From Massospora cicadina (lineage: Eukaryota; Entomophthoromycota; Entomophthoromycetes; Entomophthorales; Entomophthoraceae), in contig JAKSZP010006611.1 of assembly GCA_022478985.1 (NCBI GenBank), forward strand, positions 124,001 to 188,000: 64,000 bases of DNA. The letters are read 5' to 3'. Below the pieces are notes generated by a model that was not told where the DNA came from, did not search any database, and worked only from the letters and a program-made list of their open reading frames with translations. The translations under genes and the position numbers were made by a program. Shown here piece by piece: positions 1-10,340 of this stretch (positions within the stretch are counted from its first letter, which is position 1; each line of letters opens with the position of its first letter).

Positions 1-111
1 ATAGTCAGATTCAGGATCTATCCACAGCAGGGCTATCCTGCCTGTGGGCACTCACTTGGGCTCTCTTGCCTAACTGCTTTGTAGCAGTTTTCAGAGACCC
101 TGTCCGTCACA
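1..111 (+). repeat. Gy1 5' LTR, 3' end only
   Basis: Ungapped match to 10,552-10,662. Both copies end in TCACA, and similarity stops at exactly that point, which sets the LTR edge. The ending is near-complementary to the TGTAAC start of the 3' LTR at 4,386. Confidence 0.88.
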
Positions 112-113
112 TC

Positions 114-122
114 GACAAAACT
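114..122 (+). other. Gy1 self-priming primer-binding site
   Basis: GACAAAACT lies 2 nt after the LTR end. It is the exact reverse complement of AGTTTTGTC at 5,038-5,046 in the 3' LTR, 32 nt downstream of the TATA box start, where the transcript should begin. It lacks the TGG start of a tRNA primer site. This matches Tf1/sushi-type self-priming, in which the 5' end of the element's own RNA folds back as primer. The pairing is seen; the mechanism is inferred. Confidence 0.75.
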
Positions 123-130
123 CATTTAAC

Positions 131-1080
131 TTGATGTCTTTATTCCTGGACATGGTGGATAAGCTGTCAGAACGCGCCCTGCCTGCTTGGTATGAATACC
201 CAACCACGTTTTTAATGGTCATCTTCTCTCTTCTATTTCTCCTAAGAGAAGTCGCCCGTTTCCTTCCCTCCAAGGGACATACCAACGTCTACTTTCAATC
301 TGAGCAGTCCGCGTCTGAGTTCTGACAGGCCCTCACCCCAGGAGAGTTGAGCACTATGCACGCCACCTTCTCTCATGTGAAACTTCAAGCCCGGCTGACC
401 ATGGCGTCAGGAGGAATGGCCCCAGTGTCACTTCAGATTGCCCAGATAGTAACCGCCCTGCCCAGAAACCTAGCAGATTGGTTCACTGAGCTACTGGAAA
501 CCCAGACGATGCTCCCTCCCACCTTGGAGGAATGTCTCCAACTGGTTGAGAGAGTGGCTACACTGAATGACTCCCAAGACGCTGCGTGGTCCACCCTTCT
601 GAACCTAACTCAAGGAAAAATGTCAGTCATGGATTACGCCCGTGTGTACCGCCCTTTGGCCAAGGCAGCCAAGGTCACCTCTACTCAGTTAGCACGAATG
701 TTCAGCCAGAACCTCCGCCCAGACATCCTTACTGCATTGGCTGCCACTCGCCTGGGAGATACCCTCGATGAGGAAATTCCAGTCGCGACCCAGGTGGAGG
801 TCCAACTAGCATTAGTGCAAGCAAAGGCCCATACCAGATCATAAAGTGAGAAGTTCCGCGGCCGCCGTGCTGAGTCTGAGCCAGTCTCCAACTCCTCGCA
901 GGAGTCCTCACAGGATTCGCCCTCCGGCTCCACCAATGGGGTAAACACTTCAGGAAACCCTATAGAGGGAAACCCTAGTCCCTCCTACAACTTCCGCCCT
1001 ACTCCTGCGCGCGTTGCTACCATCAATAAAGGAAATACCTCATATTATCTCTGTTCCCTATTTGTTACAGCTCTGGGGAA
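131..1080 (+). pseudogene. Gy1 gag (interrupted)
   Basis: One reading frame runs from tandem ATGs at 131 to about 1,080, broken by TGA at 323 and TAA at 842. The N-terminal part has a hydrophobic stretch (codons about 18-45, FLMVIFSLLFLLREV) followed by basic and polar residues. The middle part (347-843) is Ala/Leu-rich and helical, with the retrotransposon capsid pattern (DAAWSTLLNLTQGKMSVMDYA). A Ser/Glu/Gln-rich, low-complexity tail follows. No CCHC zinc knuckle was found. The same order of hydrophobic helix then SLQIAQIV capsid motif appears in Gy4 gag at 22,070-22,350, so the start chosen here is supported by comparison. Gag would form the virus-like particle in which reverse transcription occurs. 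Confidence 0.75.
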
Positions 1081-1330
1081 GAAAGGGAAAAAGGGAGGAT
1101 CAACTTTGGGCGCTGGTGGACACTGGAGCGGAAGATAACTATCTAGACCACGGGTTAGCAAAATAAATTAGGCTGAAAATGGAATGGAAGGGAGCCGTGA
1201 CGCTGGCAGATACCTCAAAAACGGTTAGCAGTTGGAATATCAAGACCCAGGTGCTGCTGCGGCAGGGGCCTCACACCTTCCAAAAGTCTTTCAGTGCCAT
1301 AAAAATCTGCCTCATCCCATAATCCTGGGC
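1081..1330 (+). pseudogene. Gy1 aspartic protease (pol 5' part)
   Basis: ALVDTGAEDNYLDHGLA contains the DTG active site of retropepsins; Asp is at 1,119. An in-frame TAA follows at the LAK* position near 1,154, and a frameshift is needed near 1,300 to reach the downstream NLPHPIILGMEWW motif, the usual C-terminal protease helix of gypsy elements (ILGxxWL). The protease would cleave Gag-Pol. It lies in a different frame from gag, so either a frameshift separates them naturally or an indel has shifted it; the sequence alone does not decide. Confidence 0.75.
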
Positions 1331-2430
1331 ATGGAGTGGTGGCACAAGTACTCCCCTCAGTTCAAACTGCAGGAGCGCCTGGTCCTGCTACATCCCAAGA
1401 ACCAACCCCCAGTGGCACTAGATTTCTTCACCACTGGCGGAGGGAAACCTGGGGTGAACGCAGTAGTAGGGCTGGAGACGGAGGCGGACATACCCAACGA
1501 ATTTCGTGCATATGCTTACCTGTTTAAGAAGAACAAAGCTCCCTCTACCACCCCAAACGGTCCTTACCCTTTCACCATCAGGTTCAAAAAGGATGCGGAG
1601 TTCCCCAAGGGTTGTCCCGTCTACCCTTTGAACCTTAAGGCGAAGGCTGCCCTTGAGGGCTATGTCAAGGAAATGCTGGAGCGCGGGATGATTGTTCCAT
1701 CCAATTCGCCAGTGGTATCACCAATACTCCTAGCCCCAAAAGCAAGTGGCGAGCTCTGCCCGTGTGTTGGCTACCAGCGGCTGAATGCAATCACCGAGTC
1801 TGACCCCTACCCCATCCCTCTGATGGAGACCATCTCTCAGATAATCTCAAGTAGCCAGGTTTTCACCTAGTTGGACCTGGCTGACGCGTTCAACCAAGTT
1901 CCAGTAATTGCTGAACAACAACAATATATGGCTTTCAAGTGCCACTTAGGAGTCTTTGAGTACAAGGTGATGCCATTTGGCCTCAAGAACGCCCCTGCAG
2001 TATTCCAACGTACCATAGACAACGCCCTAGGAAACCTGATTGGAAAATCTTGTGTAGCGTACATGGATGACATCCTTGTGTTTTCCAGGACCAATTAGGA
2101 CCACAAAGGAGATGTGCTAAGCGTGCTGGAAGCCCTCAACAAGGCGGACCTCCGCTTGAAGCCATCTAAATGCGAGTTCTACAAGGACTCCGTCTCCTTC
2201 TTAGGGAACGTAGTCTTCCAAAAGGGAACAGCCATATGCCTGGACAAGCTGAAGGCAGTAAGGGAGTGGTCGGCCCCTAAGGATAGAACGGGCGTTAGAA
2301 GTTTCCTGGGCGTGGTGAACTTCCTAAGGAGGTTTGCAAAGGACCTTTCCAAGACGGCGGCACCCCTAACTCGCCTGACAGGGCAGGTCCCGTTTCATTG
2401 GGGAAAAGAGGAGGAGACAGCCTTCCAAGC
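1331..2430 (+). pseudogene. Gy1 reverse transcriptase
   Basis: The gypsy RT core is clear: the fingers linker (GCPVYPLNLKAKAALE), PKASGEL, TESDPYPIPLMETI, LDLADAFNQV with the first catalytic Asp, and MPFGLKNAPAVFQRTIDNAL. The catalytic YMDD occurs in VAYMDDILVFS near 2,060. The thumb is SFLGVVNFLRRFAKDLS near 2,300-2,345. Two in-frame TAG stops (1,868 before LDLADAF, 2,096 after SRTN) interrupt an otherwise good frame. Each is one C-to-T step from CAG. The enzyme copies the element RNA into cDNA inside the particle. Confidence 0.9.
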
Positions 2431-2900
2431 CATCAAGGAGAGCCTCATGAAGGCACCAGTACTAGCCCATCCCGACGCCAACCGCCCTTTCATAGTGGAG
2501 ACTGATGCCTCCAACTTTGCAATTGGGGCAGTTTTTGCTGCAAGAGGGAGAAGATGGGGTAGACCATCCCATAAGCTACTTTAGCAGGAAAATGCTGCCC
2601 GCTGAGACCAACTACCCCGTGTATGACAAGGAGCTCTTAGCGATTGTATCAGCCTTGGAGGAATGGCAGCACCACTTACTCTACGCCAGACATCCCTTTA
2701 CTATCAGAATGGACCACTGAGCCCTCAAATTTTAAAAGAGCCCAAAGCGCATGAACCAGCGTCAGGCCAGATGGCACCTAGAGCTGGCGTCTTATGACTT
2801 TAGGATTGTGTACAAGCCGGGGGAAAGCAACCTCATCCCAGATCTCCTAAGCAGGGACCCAAGTAAGTCTTTCCCAAGGGAGGATCTGGATGCATACAAC
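2431..2900 (+). pseudogene. Gy1 RNase H
   Basis: VETDASNFAIGAVFA near 2,490-2,540 carries the first catalytic Asp of gypsy RNase H (TDAS). A frameshift near 2,560 moves to a second frame with HPISYFSRKMLPAETNYPVY, then DKELLAIVSALEEWQHHL, FTIRMDH, and the typical end NQRQARWHLELASYDFRIVY near 2,755-2,815 and PDLLSRDP. TGA at 2,718 and TAA near 2,733 break it. RNase H removes the RNA template during cDNA synthesis. The frameshift and two stops mean this copy is inactive. Confidence 0.85.
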
Positions 2901-2984
2901 ACCACTACTATGTTGCCCTCAAATGTGTTCGCTGTCATCCAGAATGCCACCCAGGAACTGAGGAAAAGCTCCAGGCCGCCCAGA

Positions 2985-3950
2985 GAAGCTCAAAGTATGG
3001 GGCAGCACTGTGGAAGAGCCTGGAGGAGGGGGAGAGAACAAGCACCATAAGAATTTCTGTGAAAGTAAAGGCCTCATTCTCCACAAAGGGCGCCCATGGC
3101 TGCCCAACTGCGAGCTCCAGGATGAGGTGATAAGCGCTTTCCACAACCACCCCTTGGCGGGACACCCTGGAAATGAGAAAACCATAGAGCTCCTGGCCCG
3201 GAGTTACTCCTGGCTGGGGATGCCCAGCGCCTGAGGGAGTACATCCAGAAATGTGTCACATGCGCCCATTCCAAGCACGTTAGGCAGAAGCCTTTAGGAA
3301 AACTCAAGCCCCTCCAGATTGCAGAAATGCCATGGTCCTCACTGAGTGTGGACTTCATAATGGGGCTTCCAAAATCAAAGGGATATGACGCTGTGATGGT
3401 GGTGGTAGACAGAATGACCAAGTACGCGGAATTCTTTCCTTGTAACTCCACCATCACAGCAAAGGGCATGGCGGATATCTTTGTTAATGAGGTGTTCGCC
3501 CACCACAGTCTACCGGAGGAGATAGTATTTGATAGAGGCCCTCAATTCATCGCCTGATTTTGGCAACACCTACTTGAAAATCTTCAGATCAAGCCATGCA
3601 GATCCTCAGCTTACCACCTGCAGTCAGATGGCCAGACGGAACGAGTTAACCAAGTCCTTGAGCAGTACCTGAGATGCTACATGACTACACAACAGGAACG
3701 CTGGGTGTATGGCTAAGAATAGCCCAATTCACCTATAATAACTTGACCCATTTGTCGACAGGAATGTCGCCATTCATGGCGAACTATGGGTTTCACCCAA
3801 AGATGGTGAAAACCCACCCCAGAGGTCCAAACACAGCGGCCAACGACTTGGCAACAGAAATGAAGGAAAACCTGAAAGCCCTGCCTGCAAATTTAGTCAA
3901 AGCGATAGAAATGCAGAAAAGGAAGGCTGACACTCACTGATCCAAGGCCC
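2985..3950 (+). pseudogene. Gy1 integrase: HHCC zinc-binding domain and DDE core
   Basis: The H2C2 motif is FHNHPLAGHPGNEKT then KCVTCAHSK (about 3,140-3,275), split by a frameshift near 3,233. The DDE core follows: SVDFIMGLPKSKGYD (first Asp near 3,350), VFDRGPQFIA (second Asp near 3,530) and QSDGQTERVNQVLEQYL (Glu near 3,640). TGA at 3,555 and a frame change near 3,670 interrupt it; the C-terminal part (FTYNNLTHLSTGMSPF) is in another frame. All three catalytic acids survive. Integrase inserts the cDNA into the genome. Confidence 0.88.
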
Positions 3951-3951
3951 G

Positions 3952-4548
3952 TTGCTAAAGGAAGGAGACCTAGTGATGATCAATGCAAAAAACTACTCGG
4001 TGCCAGCAAGCTGTAGGAAATTTGGACCAGTCGCTCTGGGCCCATTCAAGGTCCTCCACCAGGTAAATGAAGTGGCATACAAGCTGGAGTTCCCCGAGGG
4101 ATCGTGGGCACATCCAGTACTGCATGTCTCACAACTGAGGAAGTTCGAAGGCCCTCTTCCAGAGAAACTGGAGCCTGTTCACTTGGGAAACCCAGGAGAG
4201 GCGGAGTATGAGGTGGAAGAAATCTTGGAGTCAAAATTCTCACGGAAGAAGTGCTGGTACCTCATCAAATGGGTAGGCTACCCAGTGGAGGAGTCCACCT
4301 GGCAGACAGCTGACAACTGCAGCAACTGCCCACAGAAGGTAGAGGAGTTCTGGAACTGGAGGGGGCTCTCATCTGGGGAGGGTGATGTAACAGCTAAGGC
4401 GTTGCCTGACCATCACATTGCCCTAGTCTTCCCTAGGGTGATAGTCGAGGCTAGGGGAGAAGGGCTTGACCACACCGATTTTCATAAATGGAAATCTGAC
4501 GAATCAGATGCCTCAAAAATTGGTAGTAAAAACAAATCAAAATGCTGA
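3952..4548 (+). pseudogene. Gy1 integrase C-terminus with chromodomain, reading into the LTR
   Basis: The open stretch first shows the integrase GPY/F-type module (GPFKVLHQVNEVAYKLEFP, then HPVLHVSQLRKF). About 4,198-4,360 encodes a chromodomain: EYEVEEILESKFSRKK, CWYLIKWVGYPVEESTW, then NCPQKVEEFW. The aromatic cage positions (Y at the start, W in IKWVGY, W in ESTW) are present. Chromodomains direct chromoviruses to marked chromatin. The frame passes through the polypurine tract and stops at 4,546, so about 53 C-terminal codons lie in the 3' LTR. Gy4 has the same arrangement for a shorter distance. Confidence 0.88.
4372..4385 (+). other. Gy1 polypurine tract
   Basis: The purine run TCTGGGGAGGGTGA sits directly before the LTR start TGTAAC, the normal plus-strand primer position. 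Gy4 has the matching ACAGGGGGGTGA before 26,261. Confidence 0.75.
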
Positions 4549-5005
4549 TGGGGAAGCAAAGCCTTGCAAATGGTGATCTGGCCAACTATATGCTGCCAAA
4601 TCCAATATTACTAAATGCAGCATCGAGGGTTTGGACCCTCAGACATGAATTTCCATCCAATCAGGTGTGGCCAAACCCGTTGCTCATGGGAGTATCAACA
4701 AGGATGAAAATCCTTGCGAATGGCGCTCTGGCCAACCAGATGCCGCTGAATGAAATATTCCCAAAAGAGGCAACGAACCAATATCTGGGAATATGGGCGA
4801 AGGGAATGGCTCAGGCTTTGAGAGCAATTTGAAGCTGAATAATAAATGTGGAAAAGTTTCCGCAACCCTGAGGGTACCCAGCCCGAGTTTGAGAACAAGC
4901 CTCAACGCTGAAATTGAGGGTCTAGATTCTTGAATAGGTCCTGCCGCTGGGAAGACGCCTGAGGACTTCGCGGGAACAGGACCTGCTCTTCCTCACTAAG
5001 CTCAG

Positions 5006-5046
5006 TATAAATCTGAGCAGGCGAAACTGTTCAAAGCAGTTTTGTC
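5006..5046 (+). promoter_or_regulatory. Gy1 LTR promoter: TATA box and predicted transcript start
   Basis: TATAAAT starts at 5,006 and AGTTTTGTC starts at 5,038, a normal TATA-to-start spacing of 32. AGTTTTGTC is the reverse complement of the primer site at 114-122, which independently marks it as the RNA 5' end. Related LTRs keep AGTT-TGTCTTCT at the same distance from a T/A-rich box (26,574 in Gy4). Confidence 0.7.
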
Positions 5047-5053
5047 TTCTATA
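5038..5053. repeat. LINE target-site duplication, left copy (16 bp)
   Basis: AGTTTTGTCTTCTATA occurs here and again at 10,325-10,340 with no mismatch. It brackets the LINE and marks its insertion at the predicted transcript start of Gy1's 3' LTR. Confidence 0.88.
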
Positions 5054-5107
5054 TTTTAATTTATTGCGAGGAAGGCTGACCATGGGACGGACAATTATGA
5101 ATATGAC

Positions 5108-6339
5108 TCAGAAGAGACAAAACTTAGTACCAGGGGAGGCACCCCAGAGAAGCGATGCTATCTCTTGTTGCCAGAGGGAACGCCACTTATGGGGAGGGGG
5201 AGGAAACGTGTGAAGGGGCCATAGCCACAATTGAGCACGTGTGGAGGAAGGGGTCTGATTTGATGAACCAGACTGGGAACCAGGAAGAGACCAGCTGTCG
5301 GCGACGTGGTGGGAGGTATCCAAACATCCACGCTTGAAAGTGGTCCACCAAATGGGACTGGAATCTGTGTACCGCTTCTGGGAGGGTGAGGGTGGAGCCT
5401 GCGATGGCATCTAAGACAATCGTGTGGATGGTCCACATGGCGATTGCAACCACCAAAGCATGAAAGGAGGGCAGAAGGTAGGAGGCCATTGATAGAGCGA
5501 ACATATCTCTTGACAGACTGAAGGGATGCGTTTGATCCTGGCCCAGAAGACGTTGAACTTAGCGCCATATCACTTTAGAGGTAGGGCACTTCTTCAGGCG
5601 GTGAAACAGCGTTCCATACTGGCCACACATGACACAGGATGAGTGTAAAGCGTTAGAGTGCTCAGCTGTATGATACACCCGCCTCAGGCAGCGCCACACA
5701 TGGGAGCGGACTTGAGGTTGCAACAGAGGATGGTCTACATATTTCCAGATATTTTTTGGGTCTCAATGGAGTAAGGGATGTCCATCATGTCCAGGTAGTC
5801 CACCCTGGATAGGACATGGGATCAAATGGGGATCACGCCATCATGGATGGGTAGTCCCTGTACCTCTTGTGTGAACTGAGGAGAGGGGCGGCCTCTTTGG
5901 GTTGTATGTCCTCTAGTACGAATTCTCCACTCAGCGCTCCGCATGGAGAGGAGGATTCGTTTGTAGTGGGTTTTAGTCCCATGAGGACCTGCGGCCGATG
6001 TATGTGAAGCGAGGTGTTTCATCAGGGAGGGGGGGTTCGATGGATTATTAGGGCCCAAGGCGCGGGAGAAGTTGGAGCGGGCTGCACGGGACCAGTGTTG
6101 GGAGGGGAGTGTAGGGGTGGTGACGGCCGCAATCCAGGTACCAGGATCTTGGTGGCATGGTCTTTGAAGTCAAGCAGGCCCATGCCACCATGATGTTGAG
6201 GGCCAAACATGACCTCTAACCGCACTGGTGGAAGGCGGCCTGACCAAAGCCATCCTTGCAGCAAGGCATACAAGGATTTGTAGAAGCTTGGGGAGAAGGG
6301 GATGGCATGGGCTCCAAACCAGACTTTGGAGAGGATCAT
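5108..6339 (-). pseudogene. LINE ORF2 C-terminal region with zf-RVT-type zinc motif
   Basis: Downstream of RT, WFGAHAIPFSPSFYKSLYAL and GWLWSGRLPPVRLEV with GGMGLLDFKDHA resemble the post-RT region of L1-like elements. Nearer the end, SSCVMCGQYGTLFHRLKKCP (about 5,590-5,650) has the C-x2-C-x7-H-x4-C spacing of the zinc-binding reverse-transcriptase tail (zf-RVT) found in many LINE ORF2 proteins. Reading requires changes of frame, so the end of ORF2 is damaged. The region may help bind the element RNA; that role is known from other families and not shown here. Confidence 0.7.
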
Positions 6340-6347
6340 AGAGTTGG

Positions 6348-7474
6348 CTAAAACAATTCTGCCAGAAGGGAAGTAGGGAGGTCTCTGAGAGAGGCGATTC
6401 GCTTCGTCACGTTATCCAGAATATGGCACTCCAATACTGCTGACGCGTATCCGCCTGCCTCTATCCACACGCCCAGATGGCGTACTGGTCCTATGGTAGG
6501 ACGTGGCACGAAGGGGAGCACCAGTGGGGCGGTGTGTTTTGAATTAGTAGGGCGAGGATGTGGGCGAGCAGATGGGCCAGGTTGGGAACTAATTTCTGGG
6601 GTCCAGCAGTTCTGAAACTGACCAAGGAGGATGATTTCGGTTTTGGAAGCGTTCAGTGCCGCGTTGCTTACCTGGGAATACTCCTGTATGAGAGCTTCAA
6701 GCGCGCGTGCATCTTGATTATTAGACACCCCCACCACACAATCATCTGCGAACGCCATTATCTTGACTGGGGCTTGGCCTGGCACATGGACCCCAGTGAG
6801 TTGGGCATTCACATTTCGCAGTAGTGGGTCAAGGCTGAAGTGTATAAGAGTGGGCTGAGGGGGTCCCCTTGTCGCAAGCCCCTTTGAGGGTGGACTACTT
6901 CCGTTAGGAAGCCAGGGCCACGCACTGCCATTGTTGCCAATTCTGTGAGCAGCATTACCCAGTTAATGAAGTGAGGGGGTAGGCGAAATTGATGGAGGCA
7001 GTCCCTGAGGTATTCCCAGTTTACTCTATCATAGGCCTTTTGTTGGTCCAAGAATACAAGTGCCCCAGAGGATGTGGACTGACATACATTAGCCACAGAG
7101 TGCACGTTATCCCAAATCAACCTTCTGGGGATGAAACCGAATTGTTCTGGGGAGATGGTGGCAGATGCTACAGTCCTTAAACGGTTAGCCATGATTTTTG
7201 TTAAAATTTTGGTGTCTGTGCTTGTTAGAGAAATGGGGCGCCAGTTGGCTAAGTCTAGCTTATTCCCTTTCTTGAAGAGTGTGACAGTGAAGGCCTCATG
7301 TCCTCCTGGTAGGAGGCGCGTTTCCATCAGGCTTTGGTTAAGTGAGGCGAGCATCAATGGGGATATATATTTGAAATATTTTTTGTAGAATTCATATGGA
7401 ATATCATCTGGGCCTGGGAATTTTTGGTTTGGTGCACTGCGAATGGCTGTCCATAATTTGTTTGGAGTAATCAA
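6348..7474 (-). pseudogene. LINE ORF2 reverse transcriptase domain
   Basis: Non-LTR RT blocks appear in order: KFPGPDDIPYEFYKK, NWRPISLTSTDTKI with ANRL, FIPRRLIWDNVH, LDQQKAYDRVNWEYL (first catalytic Asp), GLRQGDPLSPLLYTSAL and FADDCVVGVSN near 6,750, the catalytic xADD box. NASKTEIILLGQ follows. The pattern (KAYDRVNW, FADD) places it with L1/Tx1-like elements and not with Tad1. A small break near 6,810 separates GDPLSPLLY from FADD. The domain performs target-primed reverse transcription at the nicked genomic site. Confidence 0.9.
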
Positions 7475-8069
7475 ATTTATTATTTCTGGGTATCGGAAAA
7501 TGGAGTGGATGTGGGCTCAGTCAAGAAATTCCGCCACTTTGGCCGGCTGAATTGGGTCAGAGTGGTACAACTCAGAGTAATACTGTTGCATTTCAATTGC
7601 CACTTCAGCTGGTGTATCCGCAATGGAATTATCCAATCTTCACACCTGTGTGCAGGCCACGCTCTGGCGTGGTGCAAAATTTTTTTTAAAAAAATATGCA
7701 GTGCACTTGTCGCCTTTTGTGATGCGTGTGGCCCTGTACTGAATACAAACTAATGTTTGTGTTGTCTTTCGAGTGCGTTGAGGTGGGCAGCTGCCTCCGC
7801 CCACTTCCATCCCCATGCAGAGCTGTATCCTGTAACTGGGATGTTGGACTCTAAGTGTGCCAATTCTGCCAGAGCGCGCGAGATAACCGGTGATGTGGCT
7901 CATGAGCGTCTGGAGGAGAGATGGCGAGAGTGGTGGATGGTGTCATCTTTGAAAGTTGCCCATGTGGAAATGGGGTCTGCGCAAAATGGTGTAACAAACT
8001 TTTTTGCCATAGTTGCCTCTTCTACCCACGTGGAAAATCCTGGCGACCCAAGCTCGGGGGGCGGATTTT
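7475..8069 (-). pseudogene. LINE ORF2 linker between endonuclease and reverse transcriptase
   Basis: Minus-strand frames here keep RATRITKGDKCTAYFFKKNF (about 7,680-7,740), a conserved pre-RT motif of L1-like ORF2 (GDK-T-FFF). Frames change more than once. No separate gene is indicated; this is the spacer joining the two enzymatic halves. Confidence 0.65.
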
Positions 8070-8800
8070 TTACCAATGTGGGGCCTTAGCAGCCATGACA
8101 GGTAGGTGGTAGGTTAGCAAGACCAGTCGATGGTCAGAGAATTCCAATTTTGTTGTCTTAAAGTGGGAGATGTGGGGTTGGAATTTTGCCAGCATTAGAA
8201 TAATGTCAATGCGGGTCATGGACCTTAATTGCCCATTGTGGATGTGGGGCCATGTCATGTTTTTGAGCAGCGGGACATGCTGTGGCAGCGCATCCATTAA
8301 CCTGAGGGTGGCCTTTAGAACGCGTAGTTCTACGTGACCCTGGGGGTGTGGGGTGAGGAAGGCCACCGGTCCCTTGGTGTGTTTAGCCAACAGTTTATGT
8401 CACCAACTATGAAGGAGTCTGGGGGTAGTGGGAGGGATTTGACCAATGAGAAAAATTCCCAACGCTCGTGTGCACCGTTTGGGGCATAGATGTTGACAAT
8501 TGCATGTGCTACATCAGCCCACAAGAAGGTGACAACAAGCACTTGGCCATTTAGGAATGTTTCTGAGGATAAAAATTTGAAAAACTTATTTTTCCGAATT
8601 AGCACCCCACAGTGCATTGACCAAAAGGATAGGGATGGGAGAAGCATTGTTTTCCAAGCTTCCTCAGAACCTCATGGACAGTGGGACTCCTGGATGGCCA
8701 GGATATCCTTGGGTAAATTGTGTTGTAAAAAACTCAGTTTCCTAGCCTGGGATGGGGAGGCCTTGAGTCTGACAATATTCAATGTCCCTATGGTGAAGGT
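8070..8800 (-). pseudogene. LINE ORF2 apurinic-like endonuclease (APE) domain
   Basis: Starts with TFTIGTLNIVRLKAS and DILAIQESHCP, the conserved N-terminal strands with catalytic Asn and Glu. It continues with IVNIYAPNGAHERWEFF, then FIVGDINCWLNTPRDRW, and ends with RIDIILML and LEFSDHRLVLLTYH, the SDH motif. This order is the exonuclease-endonuclease-phosphatase fold used by L1-type elements to nick target DNA. A TGA after SHCP (CGA to TGA would explain it) and a frameshift near 8,370 break the frame. Catalytic residues remain readable. Confidence 0.85.
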
Positions 8801-8814
8801 TCCCCCATTGCACC

Positions 8815-10187
8815 CTAGGTGCAAGGGGGTGGGCACCCAGGCTCACCATCCTCTTCTAGATCCCTGCGGGCCTTCACAGCAGCACAGGTGTTAGCAGCAA
8901 CGCTATCAGAGTTTTTGTTGGTTTTTGTGGAAAGAGTCACATTGGCTTTAGCCTTCACTTTTTGTTTTCCCAATGTCGGACAGATTTTTGTGGTGCAGGT
9001 GAGTTTGGTGCACCATTGAGTGGGTTGAAAAAAATTTTCAGTTGGGATGGGTCCCAAGTCAGTTTCAATCAGAGCTTGAGTGCAACGATTGGGTGAGATC
9101 AAATCTCCCATCAGATCCTCAGATTTAGTGGCCAGCTTGGCATGGGCTTCCCAATCTGATTGGTTGATGGATTCCCAAGTTGCTTCTGCCGTGAAGGTCT
9201 CCATGTCCTCCTGGCGTTGTGAGTGTGGGATAGCAGTGGTGGCTTTGGCCGCTTCCTTGGCCGCGGCCCTAAGGGCCTGCTTGGCATTCTTCCGCTCTTG
9301 TGGGGAGATAGGCTTTACCTGTAGGTAGCAGCCTTGTGCTCCCCACGGGAAGGCCTCCTTGGTGCTTACGGTTGGTTCATAGTGCGCCTCTCCGCTGGCC
9401 ATGGCTGCCGAGGGGTGCTCTTAGAATGTGACGCCCTCCTTGATGGGGCATGCATGTGCCTTATGGCTGAATGCATCACAGTGGGTGCAAATGGAGGGCG
9501 CGCTGTCCACAGTCACCCAGAATGGGTGGGTGGTATGCCCTGCAATATCAATAAAAGTGGAGTGTGGGATCTGGGTTAGGTCTTTTGCAATCTCCTCAGT
9601 TGGGGTCAGAACTGCGATGGCTTTGCCAGTGCACAGGTGTGGCGTCAGCATGAAGCATTGCATTTTGAAAGATTGTATTTCACCATATATGGCAAGACCA
9701 TATTTCAGGTGTTGTTCCAAATTGTCACGTTTTACCATAGTAGGCAAAAAGTCAAACATGAGGAAAATTTGGTTTGATTTTGTCCATCTGGTGCGTTTAG
9801 TTTCGACGACCCATTGCCCTTTGGGGAGGTCAACCACTATGCGCACTGCTGCAGCCTTGTCTGCTGCCATTTTGCTTTCAAAACCTAGGTCTAGCCAGCC
9901 GCATGACATGGAGTGAGGTGCAACATACACTGCGGTCAGGAAAATTGTGTGTACATCTTCACAAAATTTTTCCCATAAGGCCATTTTTTGGATGTCCAGA
10001 AACATGCGGACTCTGAATTCCACTGGCAAAAGTGGCTGGGAGTGTGGCGTGTTGATGTACTGGTTGCATTGTGCTTGCCATGCGAGTATCTCCGGAGAAA
10101 TAGTGACTGCCAGTTTTTTAGTATTTTTGTCAATTCTGCCAGATTCTCCAGGGCATTTTCGAACGTTGGAGGCCACGGGCCTTCCAC
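8815..10187 (-). pseudogene. LINE ORF1, nucleic-acid-binding protein with CCHC knuckle
   Basis: The main frame runs from about 10,176 to 8,815 with one in-frame TAA near 9,420. CTHCDAFSHKAHACP (about 9,435-9,480) is a C-x2-C-x4-H-x4-C knuckle. Before it lie mixed alpha/beta segments (QIFLMFDFLPTMVKRDNLEQ, HPFWVTVDSAPSICTHC) in the usual RNA-binding position of ORF1. After it is a Lys/Ala/Thr-rich tail. A second frame near 10,187 (PTFENALENLAELTKILKNW) could be the true N-terminus, joined by a frameshift near 10,110. No strong ATG is visible. ORF1 would package the LINE RNA. Confidence 0.75.
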
Positions 10188-10287
10188 CTGCTCCTCTTAC
10201 CTTGCTTGCCCAACTGCTCCCTTACATGGGCGCAAACTAATCTCCTCTGTGAGATTATCAAACTAGATTCAGTCTTGAATTGAATAG

Positions 10288-10307
10288 GTTGCAATAGTGA
10301 TTGCAAC
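10288..10307. repeat. Inverted repeat near the LINE 5' end
   Basis: GTTGCAAT, loop AGTG, ATTGCAAC: an 8-bp perfect stem about 17-36 bases from the LINE 5' end, in the presumed 5' UTR. Confidence 0.5.
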
Positions 10308-10324
10308 GAGAAAGAAAAGTTTTT

Positions 10325-10340
10325 AGTTTTGTCTTCTATA
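10325..10340. repeat. LINE target-site duplication, right copy (16 bp)
   Basis: Identical to 5,038-5,053. Gy1's 3' LTR resumes at 10,341. Confidence 0.88.

Larger units (their letters stand above)
5054..10324 (-). mobile_element. L1/Tx1-like LINE, near full length (about 5.3 kb)
   Basis: On the minus strand: ORF1 with a CCHC knuckle, then ORF2 with APE-type endonuclease, reverse transcriptase and a C-terminal zinc motif. This is the L1/Tx1-like architecture. The 3' end reads AATAAATTAAAA, a polyadenylation-like signal and short A-rich tail. Perfect 16-bp duplications flank it (5,038-5,053 and 10,325-10,340), so the 5' end is not obviously truncated. Both ORFs carry a few stops or frameshifts. 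It is clearly younger than Gy1, whose LTR it splits. Confidence 0.88.

Noticed and set aside
9428..9916. 162-codon + strand ORF
   Set aside because: Antisense to LINE ORF1, which has a CCHC knuckle; a shadow frame.
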